From Planctomycetota bacterium (lineage in GTDB: Bacteria; Planctomycetota; UBA1135; GCA-002686595): 64,000 nucleotides of DNA. Location of the stretch: contig JABACD010000015.1 of assembly GCA_014237855.1 (NCBI GenBank), positions 62,001 through 126,000 on the forward strand. Direction: 5' to 3'. This document shows, in pieces, positions 51,384 to 60,857 of this stretch; positions within the stretch are counted from its first letter, which is position 1; every line of letters starts with the position of its first letter. A program made the translations under genes and the position numbers. The notes under the pieces are model-generated. The model was not told where the DNA came from. It saw nothing but the letters and a program-made list of their open reading frames with translations, and did no database searches.

Positions 51384-53012
51384 ATGATCTCACGCAAGAA
51401 GAAGATCGTTCTCTACCAGCCCCAGCAGGTGGATCAAAGCCGAGGTCTGCCCTCGGCGAAGGACCTGCTTCCGCTCGAGATGCTGGCAATCTCGGGGTTG
51501 CCGCTCAAGGACGGTTACGAGATCGAGATCATCGATGCCAGCCTCTACGGCGAGGAGGAGGCCCACAAGCGACTCGTGGCTGCCTGCGAAGGCGCGATGA
51601 TGTACGCCACCACGGGCATTCTTGGCTACATGGTTGTCGACGGCTACAACGCCTCCAAGCTGATCAAGCAGACCTATCCGGATCTCCCGATGGTCGTGGG
51701 AGGCTGGTTTGCCTCCGTCAAGTATGACCTGCAGCTGGCCACCGGCTTCTACGACGCAGTCGTCCTCGGTCAGGGCGAACTGACCTTCCATGATCTGGTC
51801 CGTGCGATCGATGCGGGCGAGCCTTTCGACGACATCCCCGGGCTGGCCCTGATGCGGGATGGTGAGGTGGTCCTGACGGAGAAGCGCAAGGTCATCAACT
51901 GGGACACCTTGCCGGACAACCCCTGGCATCTGATTGACATCGAGCCGTACCGCGAGCACCAGCTGCGTGGCAGGTCACATGGCGACTATCTCAGGATGCC
52001 GGGCCCCGGCCAGAACGGTGAAGAGCGCAAACCCTACTTCGGCATCTCTTACTACTCGAGCTACGGCTGTCCGGAGCCCTGCACCTTCTGCTGCTCGCCG
52101 ATCGTCACGGGGCGTCGCTGGAAGGCCATGCGTGGGGATCGAATGCTCGACGAGCTGGCGGAACTGCACGATCGCTGGAACTTCGATGTGGTGCGCTTCC
52201 ACGATGCCAACTGGGGTGTTGCGGAGAAGCGCGTCAAGGAGTTCGCAGAGATGAAGCTCGAGCGAGACCTGTCGTGGAAGTACAACGCCTTCCTCGAGAC
52301 GCACTCGATACTCAACTACGATTCGACCACCCTCGATGCCCTGGCGGAATCGGGTCTCTACATCGCAGAGATCGGCGCCGAGGCCGGAACCGACGAGATG
52401 ATGGAGAAGATCGGCAAGCCGATCAAAGGCGATGACAACATTGCCGCTTCGGTCGAGATGGACAACCGTGGAGTCTGTGCATCGGTTACCTACATCATCG
52501 GCTATCCCCACGAGGAGGCCGATTCGATGCGTAGCACGATCGACCAGTGTCGCCGCCTGCACGTGGCTGCTCCCAAGGCGCGCCCGACGGTCTGGCCCTT
52601 CCGGCCGATTCCTGGCACCGTGTTCTGGGATCAGGCGATCGAGCTCGGTTACCAGCCGCCCCAGACCATCGTCGAGTGGGGATCCATCGGTGAGTATCAC
52701 ATGGAGGAGACCTGGCCCGGCAAGATCCCGCAGAGCGTCGCGGACATGCGGAAGATGTACCAGCACTACGTGACGCTTGACTACGGCTTCGCGCGGGACA
52801 AGCGAGGCATCTGGGAGAAGCGTGCAGGGCGCCGATTGGCAGATGGCTCGTATCACTCGACCGGTGCACGTATCGAGGCCAAGGCCTTCAGCGTGTTCAA
52901 CAACCTCTCCAGGAAGCTCTCCTCCCGGAGAGACTCCAGTCGCTCGTTCATCGATCCCGATCACGCGAGCTTCATGCCTGGTACCAAGCCCGCCAAGCCG
53001 ACCGCCAGCTGA
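51384..53012 (+). CDS. B12-binding-domain radical SAM protein (BchE/P-methylase class)
   Basis: A 542-residue enzyme. Residues about 5-145 form a Rossmann-like cobalamin-binding domain (IVLYQPQQVDQSRG, DLPMVVGGWFASV, YDAVVLGQGELTFHDLV), without an evident DxHxxG motif, as in other BchE-type enzymes. The radical SAM core follows with the [4Fe-4S] motif CPEPCTFC (Cys229, Cys233, Cys236). Later come YIAEIGAEAGTDEMMEKIGK and a C-terminal extension rich in Ser and Arg. ATG 51384 (MISRKKKIVLYQP) is the likely start; a reading from 51339 adds 15 atypical residues. The substrate is unknown. The next gene, a small methyltransferase, begins 16 bases after its stop. Confidence 0.85.
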   Translation: MISRKKKIVLYQPQQVDQSRGLPSAKDLLPLEMLAISGLPLKDGYEIEIIDASLYGEEEAHKRLVAACEGAMMYATTGILGYMVVDGYNASKLIKQTYPDLPMVVGGWFASVKYDLQLATGFYDAVVLGQGELTFHDLVRAIDAGEPFDDIPGLALMRDGEVVLTEKRKVINWDTLPDNPWHLIDIEPYREHQLRGRSHGDYLRMPGPGQNGEERKPYFGISYYSSYGCPEPCTFCCSPIVTGRRWKAMRGDRMLDELAELHDRWNFDVVRFHDANWGVAEKRVKEFAEMKLERDLSWKYNAFLETHSILNYDSTTLDALAESGLYIAEIGAEAGTDEMMEKIGKPIKGDDNIAASVEMDNRGVCASVTYIIGYPHEEADSMRSTIDQCRRLHVAAPKARPTVWPFRPIPGTVFWDQAIELGYQPPQTIVEWGSIGEYHMEETWPGKIPQSVADMRKMYQHYVTLDYGFARDKRGIWEKRAGRRLADGSYHSTGARIEAKAFSVFNNLSRKLSSRRDSSRSFIDPDHASFMPGTKPAKPTAS

Positions 53013-53028
53013 ACTCTCCAGCGCGAGC

Positions 53029-53640
53029 GTGGAGACACCTGGCCACAAGCATGTCGACTGGGCCCAGCGCTACCGGGACGAGAACACGCCCTGGGACCGC
53101 GGTCGTGCTCATCTCGAGCTGCAGGCGCGCATCGAGAGCGGGGAGCTACTGCCCCGGCAGGCAGGTGCGAGGGCCTATGTTCCTGGCTGCGGACGAGGGC
53201 ATGATGCGATGGCTCTCGCCAGGGCGGGTTGGAGGGTTACCGCGGTGGACATCGTCGGGGACCTTGGAGGTCCCTTGCGCCGTGAGCTCGAGCCCCTTGG
53301 AGGAGAGTTCCACGTGGGCGACGCCCTGCACCCGGAGACCGGCCCCTTTGATCTGATCTGGGAACACACCTTCCTCTGCGCGATCCAGCCGGAAGAGCGG
53401 CCATCCTGGGTCTCGATGATGCGTCGTTCCCTGGTCCCCGGTGGGCACCTCGCCGTGTTGGTCTTTCCGGCGGACAAGACGGCTGATCTGGGGGGACCGC
53501 CCTGGGGCTACGATGTGACAAGCCTGGAGAAGTGGCTCGGCGAGGACTTCGAGTTGTTGGAATCCGCGGAGGTCGATCCTGAGCTGGAGCCCCGTCAGTG
53601 GGCTCAGGCCTTCGCCCTGTTCCGCCGACTGCCTGAATAG
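53029..53640 (+). CDS. TPMT-like class I methyltransferase
   Basis: A 203-residue SAM-dependent methyltransferase of the thiopurine methyltransferase group. DWAQRYRDENTPWDRGRAHLEL is the family's opening, followed by YVPGCGRGHDAMALARAGW (SAM-binding motif I) and VTAVDIVGD, with FDLIWEHTFLCAI and PGGHLAVLVFPADK further on. The start is GTG 53029; an upstream in-frame reading from 52777 shadows the radical SAM gene. It could methylate a sulfur, selenium or halide, as TPMT relatives do. Close spacing links it to the radical SAM enzyme. Confidence 0.85.
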   Translation: METPGHKHVDWAQRYRDENTPWDRGRAHLELQARIESGELLPRQAGARAYVPGCGRGHDAMALARAGWRVTAVDIVGDLGGPLRRELEPLGGEFHVGDALHPETGPFDLIWEHTFLCAIQPEERPSWVSMMRRSLVPGGHLAVLVFPADKTADLGGPPWGYDVTSLEKWLGEDFELLESAEVDPELEPRQWAQAFALFRRLPE

Positions 53641-53744
53641 GAAGCCGGCGAGCAAGCACCCCAGCCCAGGCGCAGGCACTCTCCTTGGCCCGCAATTCAA
53701 GGACGAAAGAGTGACCACGGGTGGTGGGGCACGTCAGTCCATGC

Positions 53745-55274
53745 ATGGGAGAGAGGTGGGCAGCGCTGGGGCGGGCATTCTTGATCGGCCTCTGGCTGGG
53801 GGTGGGGACCCTCGCCGGGGCTGAGCCGGGAGGGGAGGAGGGCGCGGGCCTGGGTGAGGGAGTGGAGGAGCTCGCTGAGGCCCTGGAGAGCAAGGACGGG
53901 GCAGCTCGCCGGAGGGCCGTCAGGGATCTGGCGCAGCTTGGCGGGCGCGCTGCGTGGGAGCTCGTGATCGGTGCTCTGGCCGATCCGAAGGGGGAGGTGG
54001 CGGACGAGGCCCAGTTCCAGCTGGCCAGGCTCGACGACGAGCGACTGCTCAGAAAGCTCCGGGGCAAGGTGGGCCTGGGTTCCAAGGATCCCTTGATTCG
54101 CCAGCGTGTTGCCGAGGCCCTTGGTCGGTCTCTTGTTCCGGTCGATGGTGAACAGATTCTCGCCTCGCTCTCCCGTCGGGATCCAGAGATGTCCGAGCTC
54201 CTGCTCTGGTCGCTCGAGCGACTGGCTGTCTCCGATGGACTCGTGGGTGACCGGTCCCGCTGTGCAAGAATCCTGGTCCGGTTGGTCAGACAGGCTGGGC
54301 CGATTCGAGTGCGAAGTCAGGCGCTCTGCAGCCTGGCTGTTCTTGACGCAGGGGAGGCCGAGGCTCTGATCCCCGCCTTGCTCCAGAAGAAGGAGCACGA
54401 ATTGCGCGTGGCCGCTCTCGAATGCCTGGGGCGACTCGATGATGGGCAGGCCTTCGCCGCCGGAGAGCGTGCCGGCGCCGACCCACATCCGGCTGTGCGC
54501 TTGATCGCTCTCGAGTTGATGGCGAGCGAAGGTAGCAAGAGGTCACTGTCAGCTCTCGTCGATCGAATGGAGGTCGAGGAACGTCTACGCCTGCGTCTGG
54601 CGTGTGCCGAGTTGCTTTCGCAGCTCTCAGGTCGCAAGCACAAGCTCAATGCCCGTTCCTGGAGACACTGGATTGGGACGCTCGACGATGACTGGCAAGC
54701 AAGAGAGGGGGGCCCATCACAGCCTGAAGTTGGGGGAACCGCGTCGTTCGGAGGATTGCCAATCATGTCCGATCGCGTTTGCTTCCTGATCGACTTCTCG
54801 GGCTCACTCTGGTTCGAGCGTGAGGGGCGGCCAGCGCGGAAGGGGAAGGTCGATGAACTTCTTCGGGAGGCCTTGCAGAGGCTAAGTGCGGAAGTGGAAT
54901 TCAACATCATTCCCTACACGGGCGTGCCACACCCGTGGCGCGAGTCTCTCGTCCCTGCCAAGCCTCGCAACGTCCGCAAGGCCTTGGAGGACTTCGAGGC
55001 AAGTACTCACAACGGAAGTGGGAATGTCTTCGAGGCGGTCAAGCTGGCGTTGACCGACAGGAAGGTGGACAGGATTGTGATCCTCACGGACGGTGCGCCC
55101 ACTGGAGGATCTCGGTGGAAGCTGGAGCTGATGGTCCCCTTGCTCTGCCAGGCGGCGCGATTCGATCGCGTTGCCTTCGACGCGATCGTGGTCGATGCCC
55201 GACCTGGGCTGCGCAAGCACTGGGAGGGGCTGGCTCATGCCACGGGGGGAAGAGCACTGGCGATCGAACTCTGA
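53745..55274 (+). CDS. HEAT-repeat protein with von Willebrand factor A domain
   Basis: A 509-residue protein with a likely N-terminal signal segment (ALGRAFLIGLWLGVGTLAGAE). Residues about 40-310 are HEAT-like helical repeats (ARRRAVRDLAQLGGRAAWELVIGAL, PLIRQRVAEALGRSL, HELRVAALECLGRLDDG). The C-terminus is a vWA domain: VCFLIDFSGSLW contains the MIDAS DxSxS (Asp350), then HNGSGNVFEAVKLAL and ILTDGAPTGGS. It should bind a divalent ion and a protein partner. ATG 53745 is preferred; an in-frame GTG at 53721 is possible. Convergent with the next gene. Confidence 0.85.
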   Translation: MGERWAALGRAFLIGLWLGVGTLAGAEPGGEEGAGLGEGVEELAEALESKDGAARRRAVRDLAQLGGRAAWELVIGALADPKGEVADEAQFQLARLDDERLLRKLRGKVGLGSKDPLIRQRVAEALGRSLVPVDGEQILASLSRRDPEMSELLLWSLERLAVSDGLVGDRSRCARILVRLVRQAGPIRVRSQALCSLAVLDAGEAEALIPALLQKKEHELRVAALECLGRLDDGQAFAAGERAGADPHPAVRLIALELMASEGSKRSLSALVDRMEVEERLRLRLACAELLSQLSGRKHKLNARSWRHWIGTLDDDWQAREGGPSQPEVGGTASFGGLPIMSDRVCFLIDFSGSLWFEREGRPARKGKVDELLREALQRLSAEVEFNIIPYTGVPHPWRESLVPAKPRNVRKALEDFEASTHNGSGNVFEAVKLALTDRKVDRIVILTDGAPTGGSRWKLELMVPLLCQAARFDRVAFDAIVVDARPGLRKHWEGLAHATGGRALAIEL

Positions 55275-55289
55275 GCGCGAGAAGCGAAG

Positions 55290-56735
55290 TTACTTGCGCG
55301 CCGAGATGAACTGGAATCGGGCCCGGCGCTTCTCGTAACCAGGGAGCTTCTCCAGGCAGGAGAGGAGCTTTCCAGCGGTCCTGACCAGCTGTTTGGAGCG
55401 CCCCGAGAAGTTCCTTGTGCGGAACTCGATCTCCTCCGGTTGGGGCACTGCCTGGAGGCCGAGACGCTGTTCGACCCTGATGCCCTCTGCCTCGAGCATG
55501 GCTTCGATGCTGGAAGGAGCTAGGGCCTCGAAGGGGCCGATGTTGGGGTCGGGGGAGAGCACGTACTCGACGCCCCCGGGGCCGCCGCGGCGCTTGCGCA
55601 ATCGCTCTGATGACTGATGAAAGGAGCTCGCACTCACGTACCCGATGATCAGCTGGCCTCCGGGCTTGAGCCAGCTCTTCATCGCGCTCAGCAACCGCTT
55701 GCGCTCGTCAGGTGGGGTGTCCTCGAGCCGGAAGAGACAGCTGACCACGTCGTAGGTGGACTCTGCGGGAGACTCGAAGTGTTCGGTGGCGGCCTCCGGC
55801 GGCCAGGCAAGGATGCCGGCCTTGGGGCGCGTGCGTTTGGAGACGAATGCGCCCACCTCCGGGCTGCGTTCGACGATGTCGAAGGCAAACCCTCTACGTT
55901 CGCGACTGAGACGATCGGTGACGATCCCATTGCAGGGCAGGACATCGAGCCAGCGCGGTAGCTCCTGGCTTTCATCCTCGGGCTTGCTCTGGCCGTCTTT
56001 CACGAAGCTCGCGAGCATCTGCTCGAGGGCGCGAACTTCCCAGGCCCGTGGCTTGTTGTGGCGAAGGCCGTTGAGCACGCGTGCACGCTGGTAGATCTTG
56101 AGGAGTTCCGGTGTCCAATCCCGGGGGTCGGTAGAGGAGGGGATGGCCTCGCCTGCGTAGCTATTGAAATGAGTGACCCGCTCGAGTGGGCGTCGACCCG
56201 GCGCCTTGGCGTTGAGCTTGGCGGGATAGCCGAGAGCCAGCACGGCGATGACGAGTCGGTCAAAGGGCAGCCCAACCACCTCGCGGACCTTCTCCCGGTC
56301 GCCCATCTGCGTGATCCAGAAGGTTCCCAGGCCCAGGGCGTGGGCGGCCAGGCTCATGTTCTGGATCATGGCGCTGGCCGACTGGATGTTGGCCCAGCCC
56401 TCCTCGGAGAAGTCGCGACCGTAGGAGACCACCAGGTTCGTAGGAGCGTTGCCCATCTGGGAGGAGAGCTCCGCCAGGGTAGCGTTGACCTCCGGGTCCG
56501 TGACGGCGACCACATCCCACATCTGGTAGTTGCAGGAGCTTGGTGCCCAGATGCCCGCGTGCAGGACCTGATCGATCAGTTTCTCAGGAACGGGATCGTC
56601 CTTGAAGCGCCGGATCGAGCGGCGGCCGTAGAGCACCTCCCAGAAGTCCTGCTCCGGGAGGCCCGATTCAGGCCTGCCAGGGTCCAGCTCGTCCTGGCGC
56701 TGGTTGGATCTGAGGGGTCGGCCGTCGGAGGGCAT
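55290..56735 (-). CDS. Nitroreductase fused to a degenerate methyltransferase-like domain
   Basis: A 481-residue fusion. Residues about 30-190 are a flavin-dependent nitroreductase: YGRRSIRRF binds FMN phosphate, with GIWAPSSCNYQMWDVV, GWANIQSASAMIQNMSLAAHALGLGTFWI and LAALGYP-like VLALGYPAKLN. Residues about 270-480 look like a class I methyltransferase. There, RWLDVLPCNGI stands where the D-x-G-x-G-x-G motif should be, followed by SWLKPGGQLIIGYVSASSFHQ and a C-terminal PGYEKRRARFQF. The glycine-rich motif is eroded, so methyl transfer is doubtful. Reductive dehalogenation or nitro reduction coupled to methylation is only a possibility. Confidence 0.78.
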   Translation of the reverse strand: MPSDGRPLRSNQRQDELDPGRPESGLPEQDFWEVLYGRRSIRRFKDDPVPEKLIDQVLHAGIWAPSSCNYQMWDVVAVTDPEVNATLAELSSQMGNAPTNLVVSYGRDFSEEGWANIQSASAMIQNMSLAAHALGLGTFWITQMGDREKVREVVGLPFDRLVIAVLALGYPAKLNAKAPGRRPLERVTHFNSYAGEAIPSSTDPRDWTPELLKIYQRARVLNGLRHNKPRAWEVRALEQMLASFVKDGQSKPEDESQELPRWLDVLPCNGIVTDRLSRERRGFAFDIVERSPEVGAFVSKRTRPKAGILAWPPEAATEHFESPAESTYDVVSCLFRLEDTPPDERKRLLSAMKSWLKPGGQLIIGYVSASSFHQSSERLRKRRGGPGGVEYVLSPDPNIGPFEALAPSSIEAMLEAEGIRVEQRLGLQAVPQPEEIEFRTRNFSGRSKQLVRTAGKLLSCLEKLPGYEKRRARFQFISARK

Positions 56736-56861
56736 GGAAAATCTTCGGGGGAGGCGGGCGGAGGCTCAAGCCTGGAGCTTCAGGAGACGGTACAGGAATG
56801 GAGCCCCGGACGGGAGCCGAGTAGGATCGCCACCCAGCTATCGGATCGCCAGCGTACTCCC

Positions 56862-59402
56862 GTGAACAAGATGCTCCATTCCATACCGTTCCTTGCCCTC
56901 CTTGCCTGTTCGTCGCCCGGCTCCCAGGGCTCGGAGGCCGTTTCCAGGCCCCAGACCAGTCTCCAGACACCAGGTGAGCACCTTGGGAGAGAGCTCGGGG
57001 GCGATTTCACGCTCACGGACTGGGAGGAGGTCTCCTCCTATTTCCGACACCTGGCAGAGGTCTCAGGCCGCGTCTCGACCAGCACGGTTGGGACGACGAC
57101 CGAGGGACGGGACTTCTTGCTCTCGGTCATCAGTAGCGAGGAAAACCTCGGGCGGCTCGAGCAGCTCAAGGAGTACTCGGCCATTCTTGCCGATCCTCGG
57201 GGGCGAACTGAGGAGGAAATCGCGGAGGCGGTGGAGCAGGGGAAGGTGTTTCTCTTCATCTCCTGTGCAATGCACGCCACCGAGTGCGCGGGGACTCAGT
57301 TCGGCATGGCCTTCGCTCACGCCCTCGCGACAAGTGAACAGGAGCCCTGGAAGAGTGCGCGGGAGGAGTGCGTGGTGCTGATCACTCCCAGCATGAATCC
57401 CGATGGGCTCGATCATGTCACCAGCTGGTACCGCGAGACCGTGGGGACTCCCTACGAGTCGACCGGCCTGCTCAAGCTCTATCAGTACTACGCGGGTCAC
57501 GACAACAACCGCGACTGGTTCATGCTGACCCAGGCAGAGACCCGCATCACCTCGGAGCTGCTCTACAAGGTCTGGCATCCCCAGGTCTACTGGGATGTGC
57601 ACCAGCAAGGGTCGACTCGCGAGCGCTTCTTCGTGCCCCCCTTTCGCGACCCCCTCAATCCAAACCTCGAGGCGACGGTCATCGGTGGTATCGACGCTCT
57701 GGGGAGCCGAGCCTTGCTCGACCTGACTCGGGAGGGCCTGACGGGTGTCTCCACAGGAGTCTCCTATGACATGTGGTGGAACGGAGGGAACCGCAACGTT
57801 CCAGTCCGTCACAACATCATCGGCCTCCTGACGGAAGCGGCTTCGGCCAATCTGGCGACGCCGATCTTCCTGCCGATCGACAAGCTGTCGGCTCCGCGTG
57901 GTCTGGGTGCCTATGCACCCTCCAATCGCTTTCCGAAGCCCTGGCCAGGGGGCTGGTGGCGGATCAGCGACATCATCAACTACGAGCTGGCGTTCGGACG
58001 CTCGCTGCTCAGCAGCCTGTCACGTGAGCCAGAGTTCTGGCTGCGAAATGCCTCGGATGCCGCCCGGCGTGCGATCGAGGTGAACGGCCAAACGGCGCCT
58101 CTGGCCTGGGTCCTACCCAGCGACAACCGGGACCCAAGTGCCGTAGCCAGGCTCATCGACGTCCTCTTGCGCACAGGGGTCGAGGTGCACGTGGCGACGG
58201 AGGCGGTCACTGCAGACGGTCGTGAGTGGCCTGCGGGCTCGATCGTGATCCTGCGCGACCAACCCTATGGTACCCACGTGAAGGACCTCTTCGAGGTTCA
58301 GCGCTATCCAGAGGGCGACTCACCCTACGACGTGGCGGGCTGGACGCTACCCTTCTTGCTCGGGGTGCAGCGAGTGGAGACGATGGCGCGTCCAGAGGGG
58401 CGCCTGGAGCTGGTGGACACTGCGGAGGATGCAGTACGGGCTTTCGCGGGCGACACCCGGCTTCGGACGAGGGGAGGTGAGCCCGCTCCGCTCTACACGA
58501 CCCATGACAGCTCGGTCTGGACCTCGATCTATGCTGGGCTGGGCCGTAGTGAGACCTTTCAACTGGAGGTTGCTCCGGAGCAGGAAGCCGGCCTGATCTA
58601 CCCGCAGACGGCGGCCTCGGACGCCGAGGAGGAGAGCCGGGAGCGTGTGCTCATCACCGAGCTCCCACGGGTTGGGCTCTACAGCCCCTGGTCCGGCTCG
58701 ATGGACGAGGGCTGGATGCGATACGTCCTGGACACCCAGGAAGTGCCCTACGTGAGTGTCCGCAACGAGATGCTGCGGGCGGGGCGCCTGAATGACTTCA
58801 TCGATGCACTCATCATTCCCAGCATCTCGTCCCGCCAGCTGAACGCAGGGCGTGCGCCGGGCACGGTCAGCCCTGAGTACACGCGTGGAATCGAGACGGA
58901 GGGTGCCGTGGCGATCGAGGAATTTGTACGTGCAGGCGGAACTCTGGTCACTCTTGGGTCTTCCAGTGCCTATGCCATCGAGCTCTTCGAATTGCCCCTG
59001 GTCGATGTGACTCGGGGGGAGGAGTCGGGCGATTTCTCGTGCCCTGGGAGCATCTTGCGCACCATTCCTCAGCAAAGCCCCTATGTGTCGGGGCTGCCAG
59101 CATCACTTCCAGTGTTCTTCTCTCGCTCGAGCGCGTGGAGGGAGATGACGGAAGAAGAGCAGGAAGCGGGCGGTCTATCCACGTCGAGCGAGCTTCGGGT
59201 GCCTCTTCGCTTTGCCCCGACCCGACTCCTCATGTCCGGTTGGGTACAGGACCCGCAGGTGGTGGAGGGGCGCGCTGCCTGGGTCGTGGCTGAGCATGGG
59301 GAGGGTCGGGTGCACCTGTTCGGCTTTCGGCCCCAGTACCGAGGATGGTCCCAGGCGACCTTTGGTCTCGTGCACCGTGCGATTCTGTTGAACGAACAAT
59401 GA
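56862..59402 (+). CDS. M14 family zinc carboxypeptidase lipoprotein
   Basis: An 846-residue exported peptidase. The N-terminus ends in a LLAC lipobox (Cys16). The M14 zinc site is complete: HATE (His138, Glu141) in AMHATECAGTQFG and His247 in WDVHQQGST; the catalytic Glu325 lies in LLTEAASAN. Substrate-binding Asn-Arg appears in HDNNRDWFML. The remaining 500 residues contain no further catalytic motif that I recognise, except a flavodoxin- or gatase-like stretch near RVGLYSPWSGSMDEGWMRYVLD. I use GTG 56862; sequence in frame upstream to 56058 only mirrors the nitroreductase gene. Its stop overlaps the next gene. Confidence 0.85.
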   Translation: MNKMLHSIPFLALLACSSPGSQGSEAVSRPQTSLQTPGEHLGRELGGDFTLTDWEEVSSYFRHLAEVSGRVSTSTVGTTTEGRDFLLSVISSEENLGRLEQLKEYSAILADPRGRTEEEIAEAVEQGKVFLFISCAMHATECAGTQFGMAFAHALATSEQEPWKSAREECVVLITPSMNPDGLDHVTSWYRETVGTPYESTGLLKLYQYYAGHDNNRDWFMLTQAETRITSELLYKVWHPQVYWDVHQQGSTRERFFVPPFRDPLNPNLEATVIGGIDALGSRALLDLTREGLTGVSTGVSYDMWWNGGNRNVPVRHNIIGLLTEAASANLATPIFLPIDKLSAPRGLGAYAPSNRFPKPWPGGWWRISDIINYELAFGRSLLSSLSREPEFWLRNASDAARRAIEVNGQTAPLAWVLPSDNRDPSAVARLIDVLLRTGVEVHVATEAVTADGREWPAGSIVILRDQPYGTHVKDLFEVQRYPEGDSPYDVAGWTLPFLLGVQRVETMARPEGRLELVDTAEDAVRAFAGDTRLRTRGGEPAPLYTTHDSSVWTSIYAGLGRSETFQLEVAPEQEAGLIYPQTAASDAEEESRERVLITELPRVGLYSPWSGSMDEGWMRYVLDTQEVPYVSVRNEMLRAGRLNDFIDALIIPSISSRQLNAGRAPGTVSPEYTRGIETEGAVAIEEFVRAGGTLVTLGSSSAYAIELFELPLVDVTRGEESGDFSCPGSILRTIPQQSPYVSGLPASLPVFFSRSSAWREMTEEEQEAGGLSTSSELRVPLRFAPTRLLMSGWVQDPQVVEGRAAWVVAEHGEGRVHLFGFRPQYRGWSQATFGLVHRAILLNEQ

Positions 59403-60007
59403 CACGCTGGAAGGCGGTAACTCTGATCCTGGCGCTTCTTGCGGGGCTGCCCCTTGAGGCTGGCTGCCGGAGCTCGAGGCAGTACGTGCCGCCTGTCCGT
59501 GAGGAGCCGGAACTGCGCCGGCTGACCATCAAGGACAATCAAACCGGCCAGCTACTCAGGGCCTGGACGGTGATGATCTTTCCTGACGGACGGCAGCAGA
59601 AGCATGGCCCGGACAAGCACTGGTACCCCAATGGAGCGCGCCTCTCGGAAGGACGCTTCGAGAATGGTGAACCGATCGGGGAGCTTCAGCGGTGGTACGA
59701 GAATGGCCGGCTCAAGTCTGAGTCGAGCTTTGATCCCGAGGGAGCCCCGACCCCGATGAAATTCTGGTACGCGAACGGTGAGCTCTCTGCGTCGGGGCTC
59801 GCGAAGATGGGCCGTCGTGAGGGGCTCTGGACCTACTGGTTCGAGGATGGCTCGTTACGCGAGCACGGAGGCTACATCGACGGAGAGCGCTCCGGCCTCT
59901 GGCGTTTCCATCATGCGGATGGATCTCTCAAGTCGAGCGGCCATTACGACCACGGCGAGCGCGTGGGGAAGTGGTCCCACCACGAACCGGGAGAGCGTTA
60001 CCCCTAG
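59399..60007 (+). CDS. MORN-type repeat lipoprotein (YwqK-like)
   Basis: A 202-residue exported protein. The signal segment ends in LEAGC (Cys23), a near-lipobox. Repeats of about 22 residues of the MORN/YwqK style follow: KHWYPNGARLSEGRFENGEP, ELQRWYENGRLKSESSF, KFWYANGELSASG, YWFEDGSLREHGGYIDGER, WRFHHADGSLKSSGHYDHGER. ATG 59399 overlaps the carboxypeptidase stop (ATGA), so the two are translated together. A structural or adaptor role is likely. Confidence 0.85.
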   Translation: MTRWKAVTLILALLAGLPLEAGCRSSRQYVPPVREEPELRRLTIKDNQTGQLLRAWTVMIFPDGRQQKHGPDKHWYPNGARLSEGRFENGEPIGELQRWYENGRLKSESSFDPEGAPTPMKFWYANGELSASGLAKMGRREGLWTYWFEDGSLREHGGYIDGERSGLWRFHHADGSLKSSGHYDHGERVGKWSHHEPGERYP

Positions 60008-60032
60008 GACTGAGTCGTGCTGCTGTCGCCGA

Positions 60033-60527
60033 TCAGTAGGGTGTGCGGTTGCTCTTGTCGTTCCAGACCTTGAAGGATTCGAGGGCTTCCTGGGGCAGCA
60101 GACACACGCAGGACAGCTTGCGCTCGGAGGGTGCCTTGGCAATCTCAAGGTACAGCCTCTCGTCGTCAAAGCCCGCGTTCGCAGCCTCTCGACGTGAGGC
60201 CCCATAATAGAGTCGATCGATACGTGCCCAGCTGATGGCCGAGAGGCACATGGGGCAGGGCTCGCAAGAGGAGTAGATCTCGCAGCCCTCCAGCACGTGC
60301 GTGCCCAGGACCTCACATGCGGCTCTGATCGCCACGATCTCGGCATGAGCCGTCGGATCCCCGCTGGAGGTCACCCGGTTCTCACCCTCGGACAGGACCC
60401 TGCCTGCCTTGACGATGACCGCCCCGAATGGACCCCCGAGCCCATCGAGCACCCCGGCACTGGCCAGGTTGATCGCCCTTCGCATGGCAGCTTCTGATGA
60501 CTCGATCTGGGGTCCGAGTGAATTCAT
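60033..60527 (-). CDS. guaD: Guanine deaminase (GuaD, cytidine-deaminase-like fold)
   Basis: Converts guanine to xanthine. The 164-residue protein has the zinc site His61-x-Glu63 in TAHAEIVAI and Cys91/Cys94 in SSCEPCPMC. The GuaD-type ending NAGFDDERLYLEIAKAP separates it from tRNA adenosine deaminase TadA. ATG 60527 (MNSLGPQIES) gives the family length; an in-frame extension to 60671 adds 48 unlikely residues. Single gene, convergent with the MORN gene. Confidence 0.85.
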   Translation of the reverse strand: MNSLGPQIESSEAAMRRAINLASAGVLDGLGGPFGAVIVKAGRVLSEGENRVTSSGDPTAHAEIVAIRAACEVLGTHVLEGCEIYSSCEPCPMCLSAISWARIDRLYYGASRREAANAGFDDERLYLEIAKAPSERKLSCVCLLPQEALESFKVWNDKSNRTPY

Positions 60528-60857
60528 GCCGCCATGATCGTCCATTCGGACTGGAAACCCGAGCCCCGAATGGGCTCGGATCAAAAGGTCTACCTGGAGC
60601 CTCAGGGGGCAGGTTCCACATCGGCGCCAGGGGAGATTACCGTTGTTCACCCGAATCCACTTGACGCTCACGGAACCCTCGGTAACCTTTTTCGCTCGAA
60701 ATAGCCGCTAGGGGGCCTCCTCCCCCCAGCAACGATTTCGTCTTGTGAGCGTTTGGTGGCCGCCGACCATGTGGCCGACGCTCTCTCTCCTAAACCACCC
60801 TCCGAGCCTGAGTTGTAGCTACACGAGGCCTGCGGGGACGCCGTTCGAGCTCCAGTC

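Noticed and set aside
56058..56861. In-frame N-terminal extension of about 268 residues on the M14 peptidase
   Set aside because: It is antisense to the nitroreductase fusion and has no domain of its own, while a lipobox start lies at 56862.
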